Shown here one piece after another: positions 23,744 through 30,808 of a stretch of DNA of 64,000 nucleotides. Source of the DNA: CAZSHG01 sp964459995 (GTDB lineage: Bacteria; UBP14; UBA6098); assembly GCA_964459995.1 (NCBI GenBank), contig CAYWOR010000003.1, positions 1 through 64,000 of the forward strand, read 5' to 3'. The stretch's first letter is position 1, and each line of letters opens with the position of its first letter. The notes beneath the pieces were generated by a model that saw only the letters and a program-made list of their open reading frames with translations, was not told the DNA's origin and did no database searches. The position numbers were made by a program, and so were the translations under genes.

Positions 23744-25183
23744 CTATTTCATCAACACAACTCTTTGCACACTTCGAGTTTCCCCAGAGGTGCATCGGAC
23801 AAAATAAACCCCGCTGGGAACATCCGCACGAGGAACCCAAAGCGCATTTCCGCCAGCAGAGGCATTCAGCGCGTCGATTTGCCTTCCGGAAAGGTCGAAT
23901 ATCTCGATTTTCGCGCTCATGGGTTTTTCGATTGTCAAAGCCGAATTGAAGGGGTTCGGATAAAGCGAGAATGCTGTTTCACGAGGCTTCGAGGCCGATA
24001 CAACCGCCATCGGCTCGCCGGAGGAATAGGCATCGTAAATTCTCGCGGCGATTGTGTCTTGGAAATCGGAGCGTTGTGAGGCGCTTGGCGGGGTTGCCTC
24101 CCAACTTTCCAGAATCGAATTCACGGTGTCAAAGGCCCATTCCATCGTGGGAATTGTGAAATCGAGCACACCGGAATAGGAGGCGTCGAGCAAAAAACCT
24201 GTGTTCATGTAATATGAAGTGCTGTGGTCGAAAGCTGAATCGGATTTCGCCTGCGCAAGAACCCGCATCGGCGCAGATGAGCCGACAACCTGAGGCGGCT
24301 GATCATGCGCAGAGGGGAAAATCGGAATAGGTATCGAAAGGACAGGCTGACCGAAAAAGCACCACATTAGCGTGTTCTCCGGGTCGCCGCCGAGAAGAGC
24401 GCCCTGAGCCACACCGCAGGCGCGCGTGTTGTAGTTGCATATCGTTTGAACCGCCTGAAAAGCCCCCGTATTGACATATCCGGCGGGCATTCCGGGAAAA
24501 CTTCCCGTCCACGGCAAAGGATACGGATCCTGCCCCGGATATAGGAGGTCGGAAACAACCATTTTCGAGATGAAAAGTGCGTCGAGGGAATCCCCCGCGA
24601 TTGCCTCCGCCATTAGGTCGTAGGCACGCTCCATTCGGTTCTGCCCCACCCTGCGGTAATCTCCTATATATGAGAAATTCGCGCGAACGACTATCCCCAA
24701 AGTGTCGGCATTGTAACGGGCATAGATGGATGGCGAGCATTCGAAAATCGCGCCGTTGCCATATGCGTCGATGACCGCGTAATTGGCCTGAGTATTACGT
24801 CCGCCGCCGTTGGTCGCGATGAGAATCGCCTCGAAGTCGTCCACTGTGGTGCAGTTTTTAAGGGCGTAATTCATCATCGTGCCATTGGTAAGGCCGCTTC
24901 CCGAGCCGGTTACATTATACGCGGCGGACTGAACGATGGCGAAACCGACCTCGTTCGCGCCCATCCACGCTGTCGAGTTTCCGGGGGTGGAATTGCGGAC
25001 ATGGGCATGCTCGCTGGAGGGCGTATCCACGCGGTATTCGAGGTTCCACGAAGTTATATCGCGGTTTTTGAATACGATAGGCCTGCCGTCTGAAGTCGCG
25101 GTGCCCAGAGCGAGACCTATAGTGCATGCAAAAAGAGCCGGCGCGAGCAAGAGTAGGATGGATATATAATTCTGTTTTTTCAT
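23744..25183 (-). CDS. Secreted Ntn-hydrolase (C45/acyltransferase-like) with sorting domain
   Basis: A 479-residue exported protein. The signal peptide ends at PALFA, placing Cys20 (CTIGLALGTATSDGRPIVFKNRD) at the mature N-terminus. This is the arrangement of Ntn-hydrolases such as the C45 acyl-transferase/acid-ceramidase-like and C69 groups, where the N-terminal Cys is the nucleophile. Supporting motifs are GRPIVFKNRDI, MGANEVGFAIVQS and NYAVIDAYGNGAIFE. Residues about 395-479 form the sorting domain (LYPNPFNSALTI, IEIFDLSGRQI, SGVYFVRCTSG). The substrate (amide, peptide or acyl) cannot be told. LFAC could also be read as a lipobox, which would block a nucleophilic Cys. A short helical linker separates enzyme and sorting domain. 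Confidence 0.75.
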   Translation of the reverse strand: MKKQNYISILLLLAPALFACTIGLALGTATSDGRPIVFKNRDITSWNLEYRVDTPSSEHAHVRNSTPGNSTAWMGANEVGFAIVQSAAYNVTGSGSGLTNGTMMNYALKNCTTVDDFEAILIATNGGGRNTQANYAVIDAYGNGAIFECSPSIYARYNADTLGIVVRANFSYIGDYRRVGQNRMERAYDLMAEAIAGDSLDALFISKMVVSDLLYPGQDPYPLPWTGSFPGMPAGYVNTGAFQAVQTICNYNTRACGVAQGALLGGDPENTLMWCFFGQPVLSIPIPIFPSAHDQPPQVVGSSAPMRVLAQAKSDSAFDHSTSYYMNTGFLLDASYSGVLDFTIPTMEWAFDTVNSILESWEATPPSASQRSDFQDTIAARIYDAYSSGEPMAVVSASKPRETAFSLYPNPFNSALTIEKPMSAKIEIFDLSGRQIDALNASAGGNALWVPRADVPSGVYFVRCTSGETRSVQRVVLMK

Positions 25184-25350
25184 CTTTGGAAATACGGATA
25201 AACTAAATCATTCAATCATAATGAATAACGGCGAATTTTCAACTGCTTTCTTTGTTTGATTAGCTGGCATTTTCCGAAGGGAATCGTCATTCCAAAGATT
25301 GAAACAACGAGGGAAACTCTATCTTTTTTAAAAGGAGATCGCTTAAACAG

Positions 25351-26409
25351 CTATTTGATAGGTGTCAGAAAGATTTTGTCTTCTTTAAACTCGACATTGG
25401 TGGGGAACATTCGGCATGCCTCGGAGATATATCCTGCGAAAATCGCCGCAAGCTCGCCCCTTGCGATATGCGGTTCCGCGCGGTGGTCGAGCATTTCCAA
25501 TGGTGTGATGGCCACCGAAATCAGCGAATCTCTGCGGAAACTCAGCTCGAGAATTCCGGAAATATTGTTCGTGTAATCGTATTGATCGAAGACAAAATTG
25601 CCCATCGAGTAGGCTATCAGGCCGTTTTTGTAAAACTCGACACCCTCCCAGCAGTGTGGATGATGCCCGAGGATAACATCGGCGCCGGAATCGACCATCG
25701 CACGCCCGAGCTGGATTTGGGCGTCGGTGGGATAAAGGAAATACTCCTCGCCCCAGTGGATATGCACGATTAGTATATCGCACAATGGACGTGTTTTCGC
25801 GATGGCCTCGAAAACCCATTCCGGGTAAGCCGGTGCGCAGGATGGGCGGTCTCTGCCGATGTAATTAGTCTTCGTGTCGTTGAAGGCGAGCCAACCGATA
25901 CGTCTGCCTTTGACTTCAGTGAATGCGGGCAATAGCGATTGTTCGAGGTTTTTGCCGCCGCCGATTGGCGCGATTCCGGCGTCGCGCAGGAGTTCGAGGC
26001 AGTCGGTAAAGCATAGGAGGCCGTAGTCGAAGGAGTGGTTGTTCGCGACGGTAAGGACATCGAACCCCGCGCGGACAAGCTCCGGCAAGATTTTGGGATT
26101 CGCGCGGAAGGCATACATCTTGTCGAGACGCGCGCCGAGGTCGCTGATGGGGCTTTCGAGATTGCCGGTTGCGACATCGAAGGAATTAAGATAACCCGCA
26201 ACGTTGGACAGGGGGCGGCCGTATCCAGTCGTGTCGATATGCCGCTGGACACCGCGGGCGAACATCATATCCCCAACCGCGGCGATGGTTATTGTTGTGT
26301 CGAAAACCTCGGAATACTCGATTGGCAACCGGTCATTCGACTGCTCGAAATAGTCGCAGGCTGTGAAAAACGCCGTCGAAACCGCTATTATAAAGAAAAC
26401 AAATCTCAT
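25351..26409 (-). CDS. CapA family metallophosphatase-like lipoprotein
   Basis: A 352-residue protein of the CapA (PGA_cap) family, related to calcineurin-like phosphoesterases and linked to poly-gamma-glutamate synthesis in Bacillus. The signal ends in FFTAC, so it is probably a lipoprotein. Metal-site motifs follow in order: AAVGDMMFARG, FDVATGNLESPI, VLTVANNHSFDYG, LIVHIHWGEEY, and VILGHHPHCWEGVEFYKNG, then IAYSMGNFVFDQ. The ATG at 26409 is used; an extension to 26412 would start at TTG. No capB/capC genes are nearby, so a role in capsule synthesis is unproven. Its upstream leader region holds the 21-bp repeat array at 26491-26745. Confidence 0.85.
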   Translation of the reverse strand: MRFVFFIIAVSTAFFTACDYFEQSNDRLPIEYSEVFDTTITIAAVGDMMFARGVQRHIDTTGYGRPLSNVAGYLNSFDVATGNLESPISDLGARLDKMYAFRANPKILPELVRAGFDVLTVANNHSFDYGLLCFTDCLELLRDAGIAPIGGGKNLEQSLLPAFTEVKGRRIGWLAFNDTKTNYIGRDRPSCAPAYPEWVFEAIAKTRPLCDILIVHIHWGEEYFLYPTDAQIQLGRAMVDSGADVILGHHPHCWEGVEFYKNGLIAYSMGNFVFDQYDYTNNISGILELSFRRDSLISVAITPLEMLDHRAEPHIARGELAAIFAGYISEACRMFPTNVEFKEDKIFLTPIK

Positions 26410-26412
26410 CAA

Positions 26413-26783
26413 AATGCCGAGGGGAGAAATTTCAAAATCAAAATGGCAAATGGCAAATCAAATCCGAATGACAAAGCTCGATTTTCGCCCGTTACCGAGT
26501 CCATCCACGCCGTTACCGACTCTATTTGCGACGTTACCGGGTCCATCCACGCGGTTACCGAGGCTATTGTTGTCGTTACCATATCCATTGTAGCGGTTAC
26601 CTTCTCCATTGTAGCCGTTACCGGGGCCGTTGTTCTCTACAATGGAGTAGGTAACGCCTACAACGGTGCTGGTAACGCCTGCAATAGGATAAGTAACGCC
26701 TGAAATAAAGCTGATAACGCCGCATTTAATGTCGGTAACGTCGTTTTTGCGCATTATATGGGGAATTTCACCCATTTTAAGTT
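26413..26783. other. Intergenic region filled by a 21-bp repeat array
   Basis: The 371-bp gap between the FG-GAP protein gene and the CapA gene holds the 12-unit array at 26491-26745. Next to it, at about 26430-26480, is simple-sequence-like DNA (AAAATGGCAAATGGCAAATC, then GAATGACAAA) of a type often dispersed between genes. A similar AATGACGAAATGACAAA stretch lies at the start of the neighbouring 28562 gene. No gene is supported. Confidence 0.7.
26491..26745. repeat. Twelve-unit 21-bp array, core GTTACC, last five units inverted
   Basis: GTTACC starts at 26491, 26512, 26533, 26554, 26575, 26596 and 26617, exactly 21 bp apart. Then the orientation flips: GGTAAC or close variants start at 26650, 26671, 26692, 26713 and 26734, again 21 bp apart. 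The spacer is also partly conserved (TCCATTGTAG-like). Because of the flip, 26585-26613 can pair with 26638-26666 (25 of 29 positions) around a 24-nt loop. Open frames here only reflect the seven-codon period. No terminal repeats or transposase were seen. Confidence 0.9.
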
Positions 26784-28562
26784 CTATTTCAAATACACGA
26801 TTCGTTTCGATGTCGATTGTTCGGTCCCTGAGCCTGTCGAAGAGCCGATAGTCGCCCGGACGAGATAGACGCCGGAGGGGAGAGATTCATCCGGTTGCCA
26901 GATGCATTCTATGTCATTCCCGACCCCGATCGGGAATCCAGCGGGTTGTCGGGGGGGCTGGATTCCCGCTTTCGCGGGAATGACATCTATGCGCCGGCCA
27001 TTGAGGTCGAATATTTCCACCGTAGGGGCTTGATTAATCAAACCCCTACAATCGAGGGTGATCCTTACCGCGGAATTGAAGGGGTTCGGGTAGGCGGAAA
27101 TCTCGAAGAACGTCGGTTTTAGTGATTCGTTTTCTTCGATGCCTTCCCAATCGCCTGTGGTGTAAACAACAATCTCCCAATCGTTTCCAGCGCAATATGA
27201 CGATATTAGGGAGTGGAATATTTCATCTCTGCCGTCACCGTTAAAATCCAAGACGGCAGTCTTACTATAACTGAACAAATACGAGGAGCAACCGAAAAGA
27301 GAATCGGAGATGTAAATTGCTTCCAAGCTATCCGATTGATCGAGAACATAAAACCTTCCGGATGTGCAAAGACGATAACTACCCGATTCGTTTTGTTTCG
27401 AGTAACAATATTCGCAAAGTAATTCTTCAATGCCGTCACCGGTTAAATCCTTTATGTCCGCGAGGTTCCAAACCATGGGAACTAAACTTGTATCATGTGC
27501 ACAAAACACAGTTCTCAAATCGATTTCAGTTTCTTCGATGGAATCATCTAAGACCTCGATTTTGAAAAGCATAAAACTATCACACAGGTTCCATCTATGT
27601 TCGCCATAAATACTTGAATAAATTACATCCTTAATATCCATATGGACTACATCCAAATAATTCCGAAAACCATACCAATCCTCCAGCCCAGTAATAGTAA
27701 TGCTGGATATTGTGTCAGCACTGGAGAGGGAATATCTAAACGTATTAAAAGTTAGAGTATCGCTGTAGTAGCCGATCTGATTAGATATAATAAGTTCGAT
27801 TAAACCGTCCCCGTTTAAATCCGTTGCCTTTGTGTTTCCGCCGAAACTTTCCTCGCTTTCGGTTCCACTCCACTCTATAAAAGTAGTAGTATCCGGAGGA
27901 TTGCCTCCGAAAACCAAGTAAACCTGTCCCTGACCACCCATGTCGTTCCATGGCGCTGAAATAGCGAAATCGCCATAACTATCTCCATCCCAATCGCCGA
28001 CACCCGCTATTTGGGCACCAAATCCATGATACCAAAATGAATCTCCTGCAGACCAGGCCCAATCGGGTATAGTATCCATTAAGGCGCCACCAAAATATAC
28101 CCATACTCTCCCTTTATTCCAGACGTGATCATAACCATATCCTGGCATTCCGATAGCAATGTCTTCCCAACCGTCTCCGTTTATATCCCCAATGTTTTCA
28201 ATTGTCGATATAATCTTAAAATCTTCCGCATAAACCGATTCTTCCGGAAAATAATATTTCCACGAAGGCTCGAAGCGGCCTGTGGCATTACCCATATATA
28301 AGACTACCCTATATGGATAAGCAATATCACCGGAATTGAATCTATATGACACGCCTAAATCTTCATAACCGTCCTGGTTAATATCCCCAATATTCGAAAT
28401 ACAGCTTACTGAGGTATATTCCCATAAGCTATCAGGGAATGGCGGGCGAATCGTATCCACCGGCGTAATGTGAATGCTTTGCGCGAGGGCGCTTAAACAC
28501 AGCACCAGGAGCATTATCAGGCTTAGTTTTATGAAGCGTTTTGTCATTTCGTCATTTGACAT
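26784..28562 (-). CDS. Secreted FG-GAP (integrin-alpha-like) repeat protein with sorting domain
   Basis: A 592-residue surface protein. After the signal peptide (ending ALAQS) it has repeated FG-GAP/calcium-site motifs such as IGDINQDGYEDLGVSY, IGDINGDGWEDIAIGMPG, VGDWDGDSYGDFAIS, ATDLNGDGLIELIISN and VLDFNGDGRDEIF, which form a seven-bladed integrin-like propeller. The C-terminal sorting domain (SAYPNPFNSAVRI, VEIFDLNGRRI, SGVYLVRATIG, KRIVYLK) is swollen by three in-frame dispersed repeats (see the separate entries). ATGs at 28562 and 28547 are both possible; neither has a ribosome site, and the upstream one lies in AATGAC-type repeat DNA. The ligand is unknown. Confidence 0.8.
   Translation of the reverse strand: MSNDEMTKRFIKLSLIMLLVLCLSALAQSIHITPVDTIRPPFPDSLWEYTSVSCISNIGDINQDGYEDLGVSYRFNSGDIAYPYRVVLYMGNATGRFEPSWKYYFPEESVYAEDFKIISTIENIGDINGDGWEDIAIGMPGYGYDHVWNKGRVWVYFGGALMDTIPDWAWSAGDSFWYHGFGAQIAGVGDWDGDSYGDFAISAPWNDMGGQGQVYLVFGGNPPDTTTFIEWSGTESEESFGGNTKATDLNGDGLIELIISNQIGYYSDTLTFNTFRYSLSSADTISSITITGLEDWYGFRNYLDVVHMDIKDVIYSSIYGEHRWNLCDSFMLFKIEVLDDSIEETEIDLRTVFCAHDTSLVPMVWNLADIKDLTGDGIEELLCEYCYSKQNESGSYRLCTSGRFYVLDQSDSLEAIYISDSLFGCSSYLFSYSKTAVLDFNGDGRDEIFHSLISSYCAGNDWEIVVYTTGDWEGIEENESLKPTFFEISAYPNPFNSAVRITLDCRGLINQAPTVEIFDLNGRRIDVIPAKAGIQPPRQPAGFPIGVGNDIECIWQPDESLPSGVYLVRATIGSSTGSGTEQSTSKRIVYLK
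26818..26848. repeat. Dispersed repeat (CTTCGACAGGCTCAGG type) in the sorting domain
   Basis: The minus strand carries CTCTTCGACAGGCTCAGG followed by GACCG, a short element recognisable from intergenic regions of many bacteria. It encodes about SSTGSGTEQST between the SGVYLVR strand and the last strand (KRIVYLK) of the FG-GAP protein. Confidence 0.6.
26912..26986. repeat. Dispersed repeat (VIPAKAGIQ type) in the sorting domain
   Basis: TGTCATTCCCG at the left and CGGGAATGACA at the right are inverted ends, with an inner GATCGGGAATCCA/TGGATTCCCGC pair. Translated on the minus strand it gives VIPAKAGIQ, the hallmark of a widespread intergenic repeat. It is in frame after the NGRRID strand. Confidence 0.75.
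27022..27049. repeat. Palindromic dispersed repeat (GTAGGGG..CCCCTAC) in the sorting domain
   Basis: A 28-bp near-perfect palindrome (GTAGGGGCTTGATTAATC and its inverse, one mismatch). It encodes RGLINQAPT between the AVRITLD strand and the VEIFDLNGR strand. Confidence 0.75.
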
Positions 28563-28598
28563 TCATCTGGCATTTAGGCTTGGGAATTCGAGTTTCCC

Positions 28599-29339
28599 TT
28601 ACGGATAGATGTATTGAAACTCGAGGATATTGACGCTCTGTTTGCCGACTTGATAGGTGGCCTGCGTTTCGTGGTCGTAGCCCTCGAAATTCTGAAGTAT
28701 CGAAAATCGGTATGCGAGAATCATCTCGCCATAGCCGCCGGGGGAGAAACTCCAATAGGGTTTGAGTGTGATTGCGCTTCCTCGGTAGGCGTCCCAGCTA
28801 ATTTCATTGTCGGTGAATGTTCGCCCGAGTTCGACCTCGGTTTTTACAATCCAATCGACCGCAACACCGCTTCCCTGAAGCTCTTCGATGGGAAGCCCCA
28901 AATCGAGGCCGACAATGTGGCTCTGTAATTCGCCGGATACGGCATAGACCTTGCCGCGAAGGTATCGATAGCTAAGTCCGCCGTGGAAAAATGGCGGGAC
29001 ATGAACCTCTGCGCCGACCGAGGCGTCCCCGAGCGCGGCGAAATCGTCGGTGAATGGGAACATCCCGAGAAGGCGGATCGGAAAGGCGAACCATCCGCCA
29101 TGGAAGCCGATTGTCGGGGTGAGGCGGAAACCCATTTCGGGCACGGGGAACCATGTAACTTTGCCGTCGGCGGAATCCAGCGGAAAAACCATCAGCGGGA
29201 AATGGATTAAAATCTCGCCGCGCAGGAATTTGTCCTGCAGAGAATCCGCTATCGCCGCTTGCAGAGAATCGGCGTTCACCGCGGAGAATAGCGACGGAGC
29301 GAGAATCAACATGGCGAGTATTATCAGTGTGTATCTCAT
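28599..29339 (-). CDS. Exported beta-rich (probable outer-membrane) protein
   Basis: A 246-residue protein with a signal peptide (about 1-20) and then alternating Gly/aromatic strands such as VGAEVHVPPFFHGGLSYRYL and YGEMILAYRFS, ending LEFQYIYP. The pattern fits a small outer-membrane barrel. I do not recognise the family. Its ATG overlaps the TGA of dapL (ATGA), so it is translated from the dapL message. No metabolic link to lysine or peptidoglycan synthesis can be shown beyond this coupling. Confidence 0.55.
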   Translation of the reverse strand: MRYTLIILAMLILAPSLFSAVNADSLQAAIADSLQDKFLRGEILIHFPLMVFPLDSADGKVTWFPVPEMGFRLTPTIGFHGGWFAFPIRLLGMFPFTDDFAALGDASVGAEVHVPPFFHGGLSYRYLRGKVYAVSGELQSHIVGLDLGLPIEELQGSGVAVDWIVKTEVELGRTFTDNEISWDAYRGSAITLKPYWSFSPGGYGEMILAYRFSILQNFEGYDHETQATYQVGKQSVNILEFQYIYP

Positions 29340-30478
29340 AGTCGGATTTTTGATAACCTTTCCAGACCGATTTCGATGTCTTCGTCCGGCAGGGTGAGGG
29401 AGAATCGGACATAGCCCTCTCCACCCGCGCCCATTGCGCTTCCGGGCAGTATCACCACACCGGCTTCTTCGATAACCTTCTTCGCAAAATCAGCGCTGGT
29501 GTAGCTATGGGGGACTTTCGCCCAGACATAGAAGGTCGTCGGGGTCGGCAAAAGCTCCCATCCGAGGGATAGAAGGCCCTCGCGGAGTTTATCGACCCTG
29601 CGTTTGTAGATTTTTACTATGGGCGGGATTAAATCCGCAAAACCATCCAGCGCGGCGATTGCGGCTTGTTGGATTGGACGGTAAACGCCGGAGTCGATGT
29701 TCTTTTTTAGTGCGCCGAGAGCGGAGATGATTTCCGCGTTTCCAACTGCGAACCCGACGCGCCATCCGCACATGGAAAAGGGTTTGCTGAGCGAATGAAT
29801 CTCGATTGCGACATCTTTGCCTCCCTGCGCGATTGGGCCGGTGGGGCGTTCGCCGTAGTAGATTTCGGCATATGCGGAATCGTTGACGAGGATGAAGCCC
29901 ATTTTTCGGGCTTTTTCGATTGCTTCGCGCCAAAATTCGGCGGGGGCGTCCTGGCCAGTGGGGTTATTCGGGTAGTTGAGCCACAGGAGTTTTGTGCCCT
30001 CGGGAATTTCGTTCAGGTTGGGGAGGAAACCGAGTTCGGGGCGAAGCCTTATCGGGACGGCATTTCCGCCTGCGAAGACGATGCCCGCTTTGTAAACAGG
30101 ATATCCGGGGTCGGGATAGCAGGCGATGTCCCCGGGATTCAGCACTGCTAAGGGCAGATGGGCGATTCCCTCTTTCGAGCCGATGAGGGCGAGGATTTCG
30201 GTGTCCGGATCGAGTTTGACATGCCAGCGGTTGAGAAAATATCGGACAGCGGCATTGCGGAATTCGGGGTCTCCGGAATAGTTTGGGTATTTGTGGGCGT
30301 CCTTTTCGTGAAGCCCCGCTACGAGAGCGCCCTGAATGTGCTTATCTGTGGGGATATCCGGGTCGCCGACTCCGAAATCGACAACGCGCATTTTTTTCTT
30401 CGCCTCGGTTTTCGCCCTGTCGATTTCTGCGAAGGGATATGCGAGGAAGGGTTTTAATCTGTCTGCAAATCTATCCAT
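29336..30478 (-). CDS. dapL: LL-diaminopimelate aminotransferase (DapL-like)
   Basis: A 380-residue class I/II aminotransferase. The N-terminus (ADRLKPFLAYPFAEID), VVDFGVGDPDIPT, KYPNYSGDPEFRNA, LWLNYPNNPTG and the PLP lysine in IHSLSKPFSMCGWR (K232) match the DapL group. DapL makes LL-diaminopimelate directly from tetrahydrodipicolinate and glutamate, bypassing succinylated intermediates, for lysine and peptidoglycan synthesis. Related alanine- or aspartate-type enzymes of the same subfamily cannot be fully excluded. It heads a two-gene unit with the barrel gene at 28599-29339, and no strong ribosome site is visible. Confidence 0.82.
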   Translation of the reverse strand: MDRFADRLKPFLAYPFAEIDRAKTEAKKKMRVVDFGVGDPDIPTDKHIQGALVAGLHEKDAHKYPNYSGDPEFRNAAVRYFLNRWHVKLDPDTEILALIGSKEGIAHLPLAVLNPGDIACYPDPGYPVYKAGIVFAGGNAVPIRLRPELGFLPNLNEIPEGTKLLWLNYPNNPTGQDAPAEFWREAIEKARKMGFILVNDSAYAEIYYGERPTGPIAQGGKDVAIEIHSLSKPFSMCGWRVGFAVGNAEIISALGALKKNIDSGVYRPIQQAAIAALDGFADLIPPIVKIYKRRVDKLREGLLSLGWELLPTPTTFYVWAKVPHSYTSADFAKKVIEEAGVVILPGSAMGAGGEGYVRFSLTLPDEDIEIGLERLSKIRL

Positions 30479-30808
30479 AGCGGATTAAAGCTATCCTTAT
30501 CCTATTGTTTTTGCAAGGTTTTTTTGATATTGAGGGTTTTTCATATTTTTGAAAAAGAAAAAGTGAATGGGGCTTTTCGGGCGAATTTCCATTCTAAATG
30601 CGCTTTAGGGCGAACCTTATAAGTGCCCTCTCGAAAAAGGTGGGATTTTAGGTCGAATTTCCCCTTGACATTTATTTATCGTAACTTTATTTTCCGATGT
30701 TCAATTATGTTGAATCGATATATTGTATAATTTTTAACACTTAGCAAATAATAGCATCTTAACGGATAATAATTGAAACAAATCTATATGAAGGGCAAAG
30801 GAGATACT
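30479..30808. other. Divergent intergenic region
   Basis: The gap separates the divergent starts of dapL (-) and the 30809 gene (+). It contains two similar stretches (GGGCGAATTTCC near 30578 and GGTCGAATTTCC near 30650), a promoter candidate at 30665-30693 and a second TATAAT at 30726-30731. No gene is seen. Confidence 0.5.
30665..30693 (+). promoter_or_regulatory. Promoter candidate for the 30809-36228 operon
   Basis: A perfect TTGACA (30665-30670) is followed after 17 bp by TATTTT (30688-30693), giving a leader of about 110 nt before the ATG at 30809. Confidence 0.5.

Noticed and set aside
26409..26775. Heptapeptide-repeat proteins read from the 21-bp array on either strand
   Set aside because: A period divisible by three keeps several frames open by default. 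No ribosome site or non-repeat domain supports a protein, and the same effect is seen at the first array.
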